Of a DNA stretch of 64,000 nucleotides, positions 34,245 to 45,747 are shown one piece after another (positions within the stretch are counted from its first letter, which is position 1; each line of letters opens with the position of its first letter). Made by a program: the position numbers and the translations under genes. The notes under the pieces are model-generated. The model was not told the DNA's origin and ran no database searches. It saw only the letters and a program-made list of their open reading frames with translations. The stretch comes from Phyllobacterium sp. T1293 (GTDB lineage: Bacteria; Pseudomonadota; Alphaproteobacteria; Rhizobiales; Rhizobiaceae): contig NZ_CP088273.1 of the NCBI RefSeq assembly GCF_020731415.2, forward strand, positions 501,001-565,000, written 5' to 3'.

Positions 34245-34939
34245 TTGATCAATCCGCCGCGCATTCCCATGGACCAGAACCCTGCTTCCAGCCGGGTTGC
34301 CGTGCGGAAACGCCGGTTGAGTGTCTTCCATCGCCCTGAACTATCGGGCGACGGGCCAAGGCGGGTGCGAACGCTGCTTTCGATCAGTTGCCCGACCGCA
34401 TGGCAGACATCCTGATATTCCTTGCCCGCATAGGTATCGATCCATTGCTGGTAGGGATTGCCTTTCGGCGAGATGGCGGCGAGGCGGGTACCGATTTCGC
34501 CATAACCCATCACGCAGGGCGCGAGAGCCGCTATCAGATCAAGGAAATCACCGGATAGTCCGGCATCGATAACATAGCGGGTATAAGAGAGATTTTCAGC
34601 CTCTTCTTCGGTCTCAAGCAGGGCCTCGCGGGAAATTCCCGCCTTTGCGCATATCTCGATATGCACAGGCATTTCATGATTGACCAATGCGTTGACGGTT
34701 GCAGAAGCCAGTTCCAGTTCCGCATGGCTTTCTGCCTTCAGCACCGCCATTCCCCAAGCCCGCGAGAAATGGAATAGAAAAATGTAATCCTGAACCAGAT
34801 AATGCAGAAATGCCTTCTCGGGCAGCGAACCACTGCCAAGGCCGCGTACGAAAGCGTGGTCGACATAGGCGGACCAGTCAGTGGCTGCGTTTTCGCGCCA
34901 CCGCGCAAAAATCGGCGAAGAAAAATCAGATCGGCTCAT
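34238..34939 (-). CDS. tenA: TenA-family protein (thiaminase II-like)
   Basis: A 233-residue TenA/TENA_THI-4 protein, all-helical. It has AFVRGLGSGSLPEKAFLHYL, QDYIFLFHFSRAWG, and APCVMGYGEIGTRL containing the active-site Cys. TenA hydrolyses formylaminopyrimidine or thiamine to salvage the pyrimidine half. ATG 34939 gives the usual N-terminus MSRSDFSSPIF. It is divergent from pdxJ (131 bp gap) and has no TPP riboswitch upstream, unlike thiC. Confidence 0.9.
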   Translation of the reverse strand: MSRSDFSSPIFARWRENAATDWSAYVDHAFVRGLGSGSLPEKAFLHYLVQDYIFLFHFSRAWGMAVLKAESHAELELASATVNALVNHEMPVHIEICAKAGISREALLETEEEAENLSYTRYVIDAGLSGDFLDLIAALAPCVMGYGEIGTRLAAISPKGNPYQQWIDTYAGKEYQDVCHAVGQLIESSVRTRLGPSPDSSGRWKTLNRRFRTATRLEAGFWSMGMRGGLINQ

Positions 34940-35070
34940 AAAACTGATACTCTTTACGGGCAAGAAATTGCGGGGTGACGACCATCTTGGGCTATGGTTC
35001 AGATTCCAATGTTTTATGTTCTCTTTCTGCGCTAAAGATCAAGGCAACACCTTCTGCAATGGAATCCGGC

Positions 35071-35811
35071 ATGACAGCTTCCCTTTCCGTGAACCTCAAT
35101 GCAATTGCCATGTTGCGCAATCGGCGCGACCTGCCTTGGCCCAGCGTTATCGGGCTCGGACGTGTGGCGCTGGCGGGTGGAGCGGGTGGGCTGACCGTGC
35201 ATCCGCGACCGGATGAACGGCATATCCGCTTCTCTGACCTGCCGGAGATTCGCGCCCTGATTGATGATGAATTCCCACAGGCAGAGTTCAACATCGAGGG
35301 TTATCCGACGGCGGAATTCCTTGATCTCATCGCCAGGAACGAGCCTGAACAGGTCACGCTGGTTCCCGATGATCCTGATCAATCGACCTCTGACCATGGC
35401 TGGGATTTGAAAAAACACGGCGACTTCCTGCGCCCCATCATTCAGAAACTAAAGCACCAGTCGAGCCGTGTGTCGCTGTTCATTGATCCTGATGTGGAAG
35501 CGCCAGCGCTGGCCAAGGCGCTCGGTGCGGATCGTGTTGAACTCTATACGGGCCCTTATGGCGGTGCGCATGACGATCCGCGCCGCGAAGCACTGGAACT
35601 GGACAAACTCGCAAGAGTTGCAGAAGCGGCTGAGAGGGTGGGCATTGCTGTTAATGCCGGGCATGATCTGACGGTCGCCAATTTGCCTGCGCTTGTTAAA
35701 AAAGTGCCGAATCTGGTGGAAGTTTCGATCGGTCATGGCCTGACAGCCGATGCTTTGACGCACGGCATGTCGCGTGCTGTGGAAAGATTCATGAATGCGC
35801 TTCAGGCGTAG
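35071..35811 (+). CDS. pdxJ: Pyridoxine 5'-phosphate synthase
   Basis: A 246-residue TIM-barrel enzyme that condenses deoxyxylulose phosphate with 3-amino-1-hydroxyacetone phosphate to pyridoxine phosphate. It has [43 protein letters not shown], and the C-terminal [12 protein letters not shown] and [14 protein letters not shown] chose ATG 35071 (MTASLSVNL) for family N-terminus fit and GGA seven bases upstream; the frame is open further 5'. Confidence 0.94.
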   Translation: MTASLSVNLNAIAMLRNRRDLPWPSVIGLGRVALAGGAGGLTVHPRPDERHIRFSDLPEIRALIDDEFPQAEFNIEGYPTAEFLDLIARNEPEQVTLVPDDPDQSTSDHGWDLKKHGDFLRPIIQKLKHQSSRVSLFIDPDVEAPALAKALGADRVELYTGPYGGAHDDPRREALELDKLARVAEAAERVGIAVNAGHDLTVANLPALVKKVPNLVEVSIGHGLTADALTHGMSRAVERFMNALQA

Positions 35812-35953
35812 TGCCTTGATTCGCGTGCGAGATTTGCGTTGCCATGCGTTTTTGCATAACGTGGGATGACAGCTATGTTAAAATGGCGATTGATATTGCG
35901 GTGCAACACGACTAACTCGTCCGCCCACGCTGTCAGAGCGAGGGAAAACCTGT

Positions 35954-37879
35954 ATGAGTGACCAGCAAATTGGCGACGAGAACGATTCGAACGGCACCGT
36001 CGCCTATGAACCGGAACCGCATCACAAAGAAGCATTTCCGGTTCTGGTGCTTGGTGCCCTCGGCGTTGTCTATGGCGACATCGGGACGAGCCCGATCTAT
36101 GCCTTTCGCGAAGCTTTGCACGCAGCGTCAATGGATGGATTTCTGAGCAGGACCGATATTCTCGGTGTTGTCTCCATGATCTTCTGGGCGCTGACCCTGA
36201 TCGTCACCATCAAATATGTTTTTTTCGTGCTACGCGCCGACAATGACGGCGAGGGCGGTATTCTTTCTTTGATGGCGCTGGCGCGGTCCAGTTTCAAATC
36301 CCGGCCACAGCTTATTCTGGGTCTGGGTATTGTCGGTGCGTCGCTGTTTTACGGTGACGCCGTGATTACGCCAGCCATTTCGGTGCTCTCGGCGGTTGAA
36401 GGTCTCGAGATTGTTACCCCGGCGCTGGAACCGTTTATCGTTCCCATTACGCTGGTTATTCTGCTGACGCTATTTTCGGTCCAGCGCTTTGGTACTGCCC
36501 GTGTCGCCACGATCTTCGGCCCGATTACGCTTTTGTGGTTTCTTGCCATTGGCTTCTTTGGCGCATGGCATTTGTTTGACGATCTGAGCGTGTTTGCTGC
36601 CGCCAATCCCTATTATGCGGTGGAATACATCATCCAGAATCCGGCCACGGCCTTCCCGACTATCGGTACGGTGTTTCTGGCTGTGACCGGTGCCGAGGCT
36701 CTCTATGCCGATCTTGGACATTTTGGTCGCAAGCCCATTGCCACAGCGTGGGTCTGGGTCGTCTTCCCCTGTCTTCTCCTAAACTATTTCGGGCAGGGCG
36801 CATTCATTCTGGCAAATGCCGATTCGGCCAAGAATCCGTTCTTCGAAATGTTCCCGCATTGGGCACTGCTGCCAATGGTGCTTCTTGCCACCGCGGCTAC
36901 CGTTATCGCCAGTCAGGCGGTTATCTCGGGCGCGTATTCCCTGTCGCGTCAGGCCGTGCAGCTCAATCTTCTGCCGCGCCTTAACATTGAGCATACCTCG
37001 GAGAAGCAATCGGGGCAGGTCTATCTGCCACGCGTCAACATGCTGCTTGGCCTTGTGGTTATCCTACTTGTGCTCGGCTTTGAGCGTTCAACTAATCTTG
37101 CTTCCGCATACGGCATTGCTGTGACAGGCAATATGCTGGTCACGACCATCCTGCTTTTCATCGTCATGACGCGCATCTGGAAGTGGCGCCTTTGGGTGGC
37201 GATCAGCCTGACTGTCTGCTTCATGATTATTGACCTGACCTTTGTCAGCGCCAACCTGATCAAAGTTGTCGATGGCGGCTGGGCATCTCTCGTTGTGGCA
37301 TTCCTGATCATTCTGGTGATGTTCACATGGGTGCGCGGCAGCCGTCAGCTGTTTGAGAAAACCCGTAAGGGTGAAGTGCCGCTTGATCTTATCTCGAAGA
37401 AAATGGCGCAGAACCCGCCGCCGCTGGTGCCGGGAACCGCTGTTTTCCTAACAGGCGATCCAAAGAGTACGCCGACTGCCCTGATGCACAGCCTGAAACA
37501 TTATAAGGTGCTGCATCAGAACAATGTGATCCTGACCGTCATCACCGCGCCATCGCCGCTCGTCAAAAAGAGCGAGCGGGTCAAGATCGAACCCATCAAC
37601 GATCTCTTCATGCGCGTCACGCTGACCTTCGGCTACATGGAGCGCCCGAACATCCCGCGCACACTGGCGATTTGCCGCAAGCAGGGCTGGAAGTTCGATA
37701 TCATGACAACGTCGTTCTTCCTGTCACGCCGCTCGCTCAAGGCATCGGCCCGCTCGGAAATGCCGCATTGGCAGGATCGGCTGTTCATTGCACTGGCGCG
37801 CACCGCCAGCGATGCCACCGAGTATTTCCAGATCCCGACCGGCCGTGTGGTTGAGATCGGAACGCAGGTGAATATCTAA
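35954..37879 (+). CDS. kup: Kup-family potassium uptake transporter
   Basis: A 641-residue KUP/HAK protein: 12 predicted helices then a cytoplasmic C-terminal domain (about 480-641). It has the family N-terminus LGALGVVYGDIGTSPIYAFR, DNDGEGGILSLMALARS, and GIAVTGNMLVTT. It takes up potassium with protons. The 142-bp gap before it has no clear terminator or riboswitch. A flavoprotein gene follows. Confidence 0.94.
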   Translation: MSDQQIGDENDSNGTVAYEPEPHHKEAFPVLVLGALGVVYGDIGTSPIYAFREALHAASMDGFLSRTDILGVVSMIFWALTLIVTIKYVFFVLRADNDGEGGILSLMALARSSFKSRPQLILGLGIVGASLFYGDAVITPAISVLSAVEGLEIVTPALEPFIVPITLVILLTLFSVQRFGTARVATIFGPITLLWFLAIGFFGAWHLFDDLSVFAAANPYYAVEYIIQNPATAFPTIGTVFLAVTGAEALYADLGHFGRKPIATAWVWVVFPCLLLNYFGQGAFILANADSAKNPFFEMFPHWALLPMVLLATAATVIASQAVISGAYSLSRQAVQLNLLPRLNIEHTSEKQSGQVYLPRVNMLLGLVVILLVLGFERSTNLASAYGIAVTGNMLVTTILLFIVMTRIWKWRLWVAISLTVCFMIIDLTFVSANLIKVVDGGWASLVVAFLIILVMFTWVRGSRQLFEKTRKGEVPLDLISKKMAQNPPPLVPGTAVFLTGDPKSTPTALMHSLKHYKVLHQNNVILTVITAPSPLVKKSERVKIEPINDLFMRVTLTFGYMERPNIPRTLAICRKQGWKFDIMTTSFFLSRRSLKASARSEMPHWQDRLFIALARTASDATEYFQIPTGRVVEIGTQVNI

Positions 37880-37957
37880 CACCTGATGAGACGCGATGCC
37901 GGGTTGAAAGACCCGCATCGCCTCTGTATGCCCGTACCAGCAAAGGGGCGGGTCAGA

Positions 37958-39211
37958 TTGAAAAAGCAGCAGATTGCCATTGTTGGTGCAGGCCCCGCAG
38001 GACTTGCCGCCGCGCTTTATCTTCATCGTGCCGGGCATGATGTAAAACTTCTCGAACGCTTTTCGACACCGTCGCCCTTGGGGTCTGGTCTCATTCTGCA
38101 GCCGACCGGCTTGACCGTGCTTGATGATCTCGGGCTTTTTGACCGCATTTCATTGCTGGGCAACCGGATTGACCGGCTCTATGGCGCTGATGCCCTGTCC
38201 GGACGTCCGGTGCTTGATGTCCGCTACTCCGCGCTGAAAGGCGGGCGCTATGGTGTTGCCGTACACCGCGCTGCGCTGTTCGATGTGCTCTATCAGGCCG
38301 TCTTGCGGGAAGGGATTGATATCCAGACCAATGTCGATGCGATAACAATGCACACCGGCCATGGCCGCGCGTGGCTTATGACCAATACCGGCCGCAGTAT
38401 TGGGACGTTCGATCTTGTTGTTGATGCCAGCGGGTCGCGCTCGAAACTCAAGCAATATGCCTTCAATCCGTCGGAGCCAAAACCTCTGACCTATGGCGCC
38501 TATTGGGTATCGCTCAAATGGCACGGCGAAGGTTTTGATGCGCGCTCCCTGTTGCAGCGCTACCGCAAGGCGGGTGTCATGATCGGCGTTCTGCCAATCG
38601 GCAGGACAGATGCGGCTGGTGACGATATGGCCGCCTTCTTCTGGAGTACAAAACCCGATGGGGCGGACAGTCTGCGTGCTGCGGGAATAGCAGGCTGGAA
38701 AGATCGCGTGTTCGCGCTCTGGCCTGAATGTTCTGTCTATCTCGATCAGATCAATGGTTTCGACGATATGACGCTGGCGCGTTATGGCCACCACACATTG
38801 TCTATGCCCGTTGGCCGTCATCTGGCTGTTATCGGCGATGCCGCCCATTCCACCAGCCCGCAGCTGGGGCAGGGTGCCAATATGGCGCTATTGGATGCAC
38901 GGGCACTCGCCCATGCCCTGATGACATCCACCGAGCTTGATGCGGCTCTGTCTGCCTATGCTGCGTCCCGCCGGATGCATGTGCGCGGTTTTCAGGCGCT
39001 GTCACGGGCTTTCACACCGTTTTACCAGTCGGATTCAACCGCGCTGCCTTTCGCGCGTGATTGGATTGTGCCAACCGTGGCGCGTATTCCGCCAGCACCA
39101 CAACTTCTGGCATCGATGGTATCGGGTACTCTTATCGACCCATTCAGGCCAATCGGCTTGCGCGAAAAGATCTGGAACCAGAATTCTTTTTCATCCCCAC
39201 TTGCCAAATGA
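37958..39211 (+). CDS. FAD-dependent monooxygenase-like oxidoreductase
   Basis: A flavoprotein of the PHBH/UbiH-like class. The Rossmann motif GAGPAGLAAALYLHRAGHDV is at the N-terminus, with the middle motif DLVVDASGSRS and the second FAD motif VIGDAAHSTSPQLGQGANMA. Such enzymes hydroxylate or epoxidise small aromatics or isoprenoids. The start is uncertain: TTG 37958 follows AAGGGG and puts the FAD motif at residue 10; ATG 37928 and ATG 37886 are in frame but lack a ribosome site. It ends 77 bases before a TetR gene. Substrate unknown. Confidence 0.82.
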   Translation: MKKQQIAIVGAGPAGLAAALYLHRAGHDVKLLERFSTPSPLGSGLILQPTGLTVLDDLGLFDRISLLGNRIDRLYGADALSGRPVLDVRYSALKGGRYGVAVHRAALFDVLYQAVLREGIDIQTNVDAITMHTGHGRAWLMTNTGRSIGTFDLVVDASGSRSKLKQYAFNPSEPKPLTYGAYWVSLKWHGEGFDARSLLQRYRKAGVMIGVLPIGRTDAAGDDMAAFFWSTKPDGADSLRAAGIAGWKDRVFALWPECSVYLDQINGFDDMTLARYGHHTLSMPVGRHLAVIGDAAHSTSPQLGQGANMALLDARALAHALMTSTELDAALSAYAASRRMHVRGFQALSRAFTPFYQSDSTALPFARDWIVPTVARIPPAPQLLASMVSGTLIDPFRPIGLREKIWNQNSFSSPLAK

Positions 39212-39288
39212 TTTTCATCGAACTAGAACCGAACCGTAACGTACGGTACGGCAAAAGAAGCCGTGAAAATTGATTGGAAAGACGCCTC

Positions 39289-40987
<1,699 letters not shown>

Positions 40988-41011
40988 GCTTTTCGAAGCT
41001 GCATAAAAATG

Positions 41012-41040
41012 GGCCGGTAGAGCAATCTACCGGCCTTTTT
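41012..41040 (+). terminator. Terminator of ilvC
   Basis: A 10-bp stem, GGCCGGTAGA with its complement (41026-41035), GCAA tetraloop, then five T (41036-41040). The stop of the BA14K-like gene on the minus strand begins at its edge. Confidence 0.88.
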
Positions 41041-41384
41041 CATTGCAGCGTACAGGTGCGGCGTGGGCCGCTGCGCGGCTGATAGGTATTGTCAAAGGCG
41101 CGGTAGGATTGATAGCGGTCCTGACAATTCTGCGCCTGTGTGCGCGTGGGCGGCGAGATAATCGGCCGGCTCCTGCGGAAGTCATTGCAGCGTGCCGTTC
41201 CTGTGCAACCGGGGCTGGCAAGGGCCGAGTTGTCATTGCCAAGCACCAGAGGCGTTCTTGGAACGACGTCATTGCCGCGCGGCGCCGGGCGATATGGCTG
41301 CACCTGTGCCGACGCAACACCGATACCAACCGTCAGGACAAGACCAAGGGTGGTGAGGGCTGTAAACAGGCTTTTCATCATCAT
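41040..41384 (-). CDS. BA14K-like small exported protein
   Basis: A protein of about 114 residues. Starting at one of three consecutive ATG codons (41384, 41381, 41378) gives a signal peptide (SLFTALTTLGLVLTVGIGVA, SAQ cleavage). The C-terminal QNCQDRYQSYRAFDNTY matches the BA14K pattern (C-x2-RY-x-SY-x5-TY), a family first known as a Brucella immunoreactive protein. The longer frame starting at 41432 adds polar residues before the signal and is rejected. Role unknown, likely periplasmic. Confidence 0.72.
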   Translation of the reverse strand: MMMKSLFTALTTLGLVLTVGIGVASAQVQPYRPAPRGNDVVPRTPLVLGNDNSALASPGCTGTARCNDFRRSRPIISPPTRTQAQNCQDRYQSYRAFDNTYQPRSGPRRTCTLQ

Positions 41385-41555
41385 CGTATCCGTATTGTTT
41401 CGCCCTTTTATATAGGCCTTCATGCGGCGCATCGCTACCGCCCAAGCGGAAAACGTTCGGGTAACGGTTTCGGCACTGGTTGTGATGCACCAATCAGGCT
41501 AGGCTTGGCGTAACGTCCTGCTTCTACCATTGGTTTCATAATTCAGGGTATTTGA

Positions 41556-42671
41556 ATGTCCGTACGCATCGCCACGTTCAATGTCGAAAATCTGATGAAC
41601 AGGTTCGATTTCTCAGGCTTCAAGAACAATCTGAACAAGGACCGGACGCTGCAACTGTTCCAGATCAATAATGAGGAACAATACCGGCAACTGGAGCAGG
41701 GAAGGGCCATTGCCCATGCGGATGATACGCGGCAGCTCACCGCATTGGCGATTGCCGAAACCCATGCGGATATTCTGTGCCTGCAGGAAGTCGACAATAT
41801 CGGCGCACTGAATGCCTTCGAGTTCGGCTATCTGTTCAAGATGGTGGGCGAGGGCTACCGGCACAAATATATGCTTGAAGGCAATGACATGCGCGGCATC
41901 GATGTTGCCGTGCTGATGCGCGACCAGACACGGCATGGCGAGCCTATCGAATTCATCGAAATGACCAGCCACGCCCATGTTACCTATAATGATTTCGGTC
42001 TTTACAACGCCGACCTTGCGGCGCTTGGCCTTGAGCCGCATGAACGCATTTTCAAACGCGACTGTCTGGAGATCGATGTGCGGATCGGTGGACGGCCGCT
42101 GACATTGTTTGTCAGCCATTTCAAATCCATGGGGCCGCCGCGCAATGGTCTTGACGGGCGCACGGCGTCCATGCCCGTTCGTATGGCCGAGGCAAGGGCG
42201 GTGCGGCGGATCATTGAGAACCGGTTTGCTGGCAGTGGTGGCCCGGCGGACAAGCATTGGGTGATCTGCGGTGATTTCAATGATTATCGTGAGCGGGTGA
42301 TTATCGGCGGCGATTCCATGGGTGGATATACGTTTGAGCCGGTGCGTGAAGCAGCGAGCAGTGTTGACGTGCTTCTGGAAGGTGGTTTTTGCGAAAATCT
42401 GGTAGAGCGCCGGCCGGTGATGGATCGCTGGACGCTGTATCACACGCGCGGGCCAGAGGAGCGTCATCTGTGCCAATTGGATTACATACTGGCTTCTCCG
42501 GCGCTTGCGCGAACCAATAGCGACGCGGTTCCCGATATTATCAGGCGCGGCCAGCCGTATCGCACGATTTTCCCGCCCGACCAGAAGGTCGAGATGTTTC
42601 CGCGTATTGGCTGGGATCGCCCCAAGGCGAGCGATCATTGCCCTGTTGCCGTAACTTTTGATGTTGTCTGA
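41556..42671 (+). CDS. Endonuclease/exonuclease/phosphatase-family protein
   Basis: A 371-residue EEP-fold phosphoesterase. It has the metal motifs VRIATFNVENLM (Asn), CLQEVDN (Glu), LFVSHFKS (His region), CGDFNDY (Asp/Asn) and SDHCPV (final Asp-His). This layout fits nucleases or phospholipid/sphingomyelin-type hydrolases; there is no signal peptide, so it acts in the cytoplasm. It is followed after 3 bases by a NUDIX gene, so the two are co-transcribed. Confidence 0.88.
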   Translation: MSVRIATFNVENLMNRFDFSGFKNNLNKDRTLQLFQINNEEQYRQLEQGRAIAHADDTRQLTALAIAETHADILCLQEVDNIGALNAFEFGYLFKMVGEGYRHKYMLEGNDMRGIDVAVLMRDQTRHGEPIEFIEMTSHAHVTYNDFGLYNADLAALGLEPHERIFKRDCLEIDVRIGGRPLTLFVSHFKSMGPPRNGLDGRTASMPVRMAEARAVRRIIENRFAGSGGPADKHWVICGDFNDYRERVIIGGDSMGGYTFEPVREAASSVDVLLEGGFCENLVERRPVMDRWTLYHTRGPEERHLCQLDYILASPALARTNSDAVPDIIRRGQPYRTIFPPDQKVEMFPRIGWDRPKASDHCPVAVTFDVV

Positions 42672-42674
42672 CTG

Positions 42675-43385
42675 ATGCTCAATATACCGGAAGAAACCGT
42701 CACGCCGATCAGGCAAACCATTGTGCGTGTGGAGGAGGGACCGCTTGCCTATGCGGTTCAGCATCATGATGCGATAGGGGCAAACTGGGCTCAAGAACGT
42801 GCGGTGAACCCGGCATTGTTTGACGGATCGTTTTTTATGGCCGAACAGGCCAGGGTTGAGGATGGTATTTTCCGCGCAACCTATAAACGCACCAGCTTTG
42901 CCACGATGCTGCATTGGAAGCGCAATGTGGCGGGTGAAAAGCCGTGGCATATATTCAGCGTCGGCGTCATTGTCTCCAGTGACAACAGGCTGATTGCCGG
43001 CCAAATGGGTGCGACGACTTCGGCTGCGGGGCGGGTTTATTTCCCGGCTGGCTCATTTGATATCGATGATCTGGTCGGCGATCGGGTGGATTTCGATGGC
43101 AATGCCCAGCGCGAAGTGGCCGAAGAAACCGGACTTGATCTTTCCGGGGCCGCGCGGCGTGATGATATGGCCTATCTGGTGCGGGTTGATCGCAGTATCG
43201 CAGTTTTCCGGCGCTATTATTTTACCCGGACGGCGGATGAGTTGCTTGCCTCCATCCGTAAAACCATCGCCGCACAGGCTGATCCGGAGCTTGATGATAT
43301 CTGTGCCATCTCCGCGGCGGGCGAAATGGGCGAGGCAACACCGCGCACATTCAGCACATTTGCCGATTGGCACTTTACGGCCTAG
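42675..43385 (+). CDS. NUDIX hydrolase
   Basis: A 236-residue protein with a NUDIX fold in its second half. The catalytic helix AQREVAEETGLDL matches the REUxEExGU part of the Nudix box. The first half of the box (AGSFDIDDLVGDRVDF) is stretched and lacks the usual Glu, so the substrate class is unclear. ATG 42675 lies 3 bases after the EEP gene stop. The pair may act in the same nucleotide or phosphodiester turnover. Confidence 0.82.
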   Translation: MLNIPEETVTPIRQTIVRVEEGPLAYAVQHHDAIGANWAQERAVNPALFDGSFFMAEQARVEDGIFRATYKRTSFATMLHWKRNVAGEKPWHIFSVGVIVSSDNRLIAGQMGATTSAAGRVYFPAGSFDIDDLVGDRVDFDGNAQREVAEETGLDLSGAARRDDMAYLVRVDRSIAVFRRYYFTRTADELLASIRKTIAAQADPELDDICAISAAGEMGEATPRTFSTFADWHFTA

Positions 43386-43473
43386 CTGGACTGGAATGTC
43401 ACCGTCACAAGGTTTAACTTGATCAGCTCCCTCCAGTCTCTACTTTTGCCAGAGGTTCGACGAGGAGCACCAC

Positions 43474-44391
43474 ATGAGCGGCAGGCGCTATCAGGTTTAT
43501 GATGTTTTCACCGACAAGGTTCTGACGGGTAATCCGCTGGCTGTCGTCCACGATTCCGCTGGCCTTGACGATGGGGCCATGCAGAAGATTGCCCAGGAGT
43601 TCAATTTCTCCGAGACGGTTTTTGTCCTGCCTGCCCAGAATCCCGCCCATACGGCACGAATCCGGATTTTCACACCCGAATATGAAATGCCTTTTGCGGG
43701 TCATCCGACTGTGGGCTCTGCCATTGCTCTGGCGCAGGTTCGTTTTGCCGATGTTTCGGATGATCAGGAAGCGCTGATCATTCTGGAAGAGCAGATTGGT
43801 CCGGTTCGCTGCGGTGTCAAATTGACCAGCCACGGTGCCTTTGCTGAATTTGATCTTCCCAAATTGCCGGAACCGCTGCCCTATGAGTATGACAAGATAG
43901 CCCTTGCGAGGGCCTTGGGTCTGGAGCCAAAGGAAATTGGCTTCGAGAATCACGTTCCAACCATCTGGGACGCTGGCGTGCCCTATCTTCTCGTGCCGGT
44001 GCATGGGCTGGCTGCGGCGGGCCGCATTCGAATCGATCAGGCAGCCATGAAGAAGGCGGCTCCGACAATCGGTCAACGCCAGCTTCCAGCCTATGTCTAT
44101 TGCCGCGAGACCACGCTGCATGACAGTCATTTTCACGCGCGGATGTTCGTGAGCGGCGATGGTACCTATGAGGACCCGGCGACAGGGTCTGCTACTGCTG
44201 CTTTCGCCGGTGCCATCCATTACTTTGACGAACCGCTCGATGGTTTGTTGCGCCTGTGGCTGGAACAGGGGCAGGAAATGGGCCGTCCATCACGGTTGCG
44301 GCTGGAACTGGATATTGCCGATCAGAGGCTTGTGGGCGGGCGTATCGGCGGTTCTGCGGTCAAGACGGCAGAGGGGCAGCTTTTCGTTTAA
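43474..44391 (+). CDS. PhzF-family isomerase/epimerase-like protein
   Basis: A 305-residue PhzF/DapF-fold protein. It has the family start [20 protein letters not shown], the catalytic Glu47 in [19 protein letters not shown] and the second-domain [17 protein letters not shown]. The family includes PhzF isomerase of phenazine synthesis, but no phenazine genes are nearby, so this is a homolog of unknown substrate. GAGGAG lies upstream of ATG 43474. Confidence 0.88.
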   Translation: MSGRRYQVYDVFTDKVLTGNPLAVVHDSAGLDDGAMQKIAQEFNFSETVFVLPAQNPAHTARIRIFTPEYEMPFAGHPTVGSAIALAQVRFADVSDDQEALIILEEQIGPVRCGVKLTSHGAFAEFDLPKLPEPLPYEYDKIALARALGLEPKEIGFENHVPTIWDAGVPYLLVPVHGLAAAGRIRIDQAAMKKAAPTIGQRQLPAYVYCRETTLHDSHFHARMFVSGDGTYEDPATGSATAAFAGAIHYFDEPLDGLLRLWLEQGQEMGRPSRLRLELDIADQRLVGGRIGGSAVKTAEGQLFV

Positions 44392-44494
44392 GCGACTTAT
44401 TGTTCAAAGCTGACATAAAGTTTTCATGAAGGGCTGGACAGTCCGGATTTGGCCCGTTATAGAGCCCCCACCTTCGGTCGTCACAACGGCTGAC

Positions 44495-44570
<76 letters not shown>

Positions 44571-44578
44571 ATTCTTTG

Positions 44579-44604
44579 AAAAAAGGGCCGTATGGCCCTT
44601 TTTT
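44579..44604 (+). terminator. Terminator after tRNA-Lys
   Basis: AAAAAAGGGCC (44579-44589) pairs with GGCCCTTTTTT (44594-44604) around GTAT. Confidence 0.9.
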
Positions 44605-44649
44605 CTTATACACGTCCGTCTATCCCCAAACTGCTAGAGGAGACTCTCC

Positions 44650-44994
44650 ATGAGCATTCGTCGTATTGAAGTCGGTCCACGCATGAGCCAGGCCGTTATC
44701 CATGGCAACACGGTTTATCTCGCAGGTCAGGTAGGCACACCCGGCAAGAGCGTTACCGAGCAGACCAAGGATGTTCTGGCTTCGGTTGACCGTTTGTTGA
44801 AGGAAGCTGGTTCTGACAAGTCCAAGCTCCTGCAGGCTATCATCTGGATGGCTGACATGAAGGACTTTGCCGAGATGAACGCGGTTTGGGATGCGTGGGT
44901 CGATCCGGCCAACACACCTGCACGCGCCACCGGCGAAGCCAAGCTGGCGACACCTGATTACAAGGTCGAAATCATCATCACTGCTGCGATCTGA
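44650..44994 (+). CDS. RidA-family reactive intermediate deaminase-like protein
   Basis: A 114-residue YjgF/YER057c/UK114 protein. It has VIHGNTVYLAGQVG, a central EAGSDKSKLLQAIIWMAD and the Arg in PARATGEAKLA. RidA proteins hydrolyse reactive enamines and imines from PLP enzymes, protecting enzymes such as those of branched-chain synthesis. The Arg that binds substrate carboxylates in RidA is present, but subfamily (RidA or Rid1-7) cannot be settled by eye. GAGGAG lies upstream of ATG 44650. Confidence 0.88.
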   Translation: MSIRRIEVGPRMSQAVIHGNTVYLAGQVGTPGKSVTEQTKDVLASVDRLLKEAGSDKSKLLQAIIWMADMKDFAEMNAVWDAWVDPANTPARATGEAKLATPDYKVEIIITAAI

Positions 44995-45041
44995 TTCTTT
45001 ACAGAAATCTGCCCGATAGGGTGGTGAAGCAGAATAATAAG

Positions 45042-45079
45042 TTCATCCCGGCGGAAATATTGTATTTTGCTGGGATGAA
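45042..45079 (+). other. Two-tier inverted repeat between ridA-like gene and rpsU
   Basis: TTCATCCC (45042-45049) pairs with GGGATGAA (45072-45079). Inside, AAATA and TATTT form a second stem around TTG. It lies 47 bases after the RidA stop and has no T-run. It may be a regulatory hairpin; the rest of the gap to 45243 shows nothing clear. Confidence 0.4.
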
Positions 45080-45243
45080 ATGAAGTGTGCGCCGGTAAAT
45101 CTGCTCCGATGCACTGGATTTTTGGCGCGGGAATGAATAAAGTCCGCGCTTCTCGTGATTGCCACTGTGGTAATTCATCAAACGCTTGTCTGATTGTGGC
45201 TTATAGGTTCGCAAGACGAGACAAGCATGGGTAAGGAAAACGA

Positions 45244-45519
45244 TTGCAAGTTCTCGTCCGTGATAACAATGTTGAACAGGCCCTTCGGGTTCTGAAGAAG
45301 AAGATGCAGCGCGAAGGTCTCTTTCGCGAAATGAAGGCGCGCCAGGCTTTTGAAAAGCCATCCGAGCGCCGTGTCCGTGAAAAAGCTGAAGCCGTCAGCC
45401 GCGCCCGCAAGGCAGCGCGCAAGCAGGCACAGCGTGAAGGTCTGCTTCCTGGTCCGAAGAAGAAGGAACGGGTTGCCCGTCCCGGCGCCGCTTCAAACGA
45501 TTTCAGCAATAACCGATAA
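45244..45519 (+). CDS. rpsU: 30S ribosomal protein S21
   Basis: A 91-residue basic protein with the S21 pattern: [20 protein letters not shown], then [18 protein letters not shown] and a long Lys/Arg/Ala tail ([20 protein letters not shown]) typical of alphaproteobacterial S21. The start is TTG 45244, preceded by AAGGAAAA; no ATG or GTG fits the family. A rare start may keep S21 synthesis low. Two hairpins follow at 45528-45590. Confidence 0.92.
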   Translation: MQVLVRDNNVEQALRVLKKKMQREGLFREMKARQAFEKPSERRVREKAEAVSRARKAARKQAQREGLLPGPKKKERVARPGAASNDFSNNR

Positions 45520-45527
45520 TCATCAAT

Positions 45528-45590
45528 GACCGGAGCTTTCCGGTCCTTGTAAAACGCGACAGAACCCGCACGGTCACGCCGTAGCGGGTT
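45528..45590 (+). terminator. Twin hairpins after rpsU
   Basis: GACCGGA-GCTT-TCCGGTC (45528-45545), then AACCCGC (45563-45569) with GCGGGTT (45584-45590), followed by TCGTTTTG. The second is the better terminator; neither has a perfect T-run. Confidence 0.55.
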
Positions 45591-45747
45591 TCGTTTTGTG
45601 TTCGTTCCACCCGCTTTGCGGCACGACGCTCTAAGTCATTCGTTCACACCGATATGACCCGGTTTCGAAAAAGTGCCTTCTTGTGCGTTCCTGCATGGCG
45701 CGCCTATTCATGGGGCCTACCGTTCAAAGCCCTATGGAGACGTCTCA

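Noticed and set aside
34940..35070. Possible TPP riboswitch upstream of tenA
   Set aside because: The conserved CTGAGA and ACCTGATC segments are missing on both strands.
41040..41432. 130-residue version of the BA14K-like protein
   Set aside because: The extra N-terminal residues are polar and precede a clean signal peptide; start at 41378-41384 preferred.
43474..44391. Phenazine biosynthesis gene
   Set aside because: Only the PhzF fold is present; no other phz genes lie in the window.
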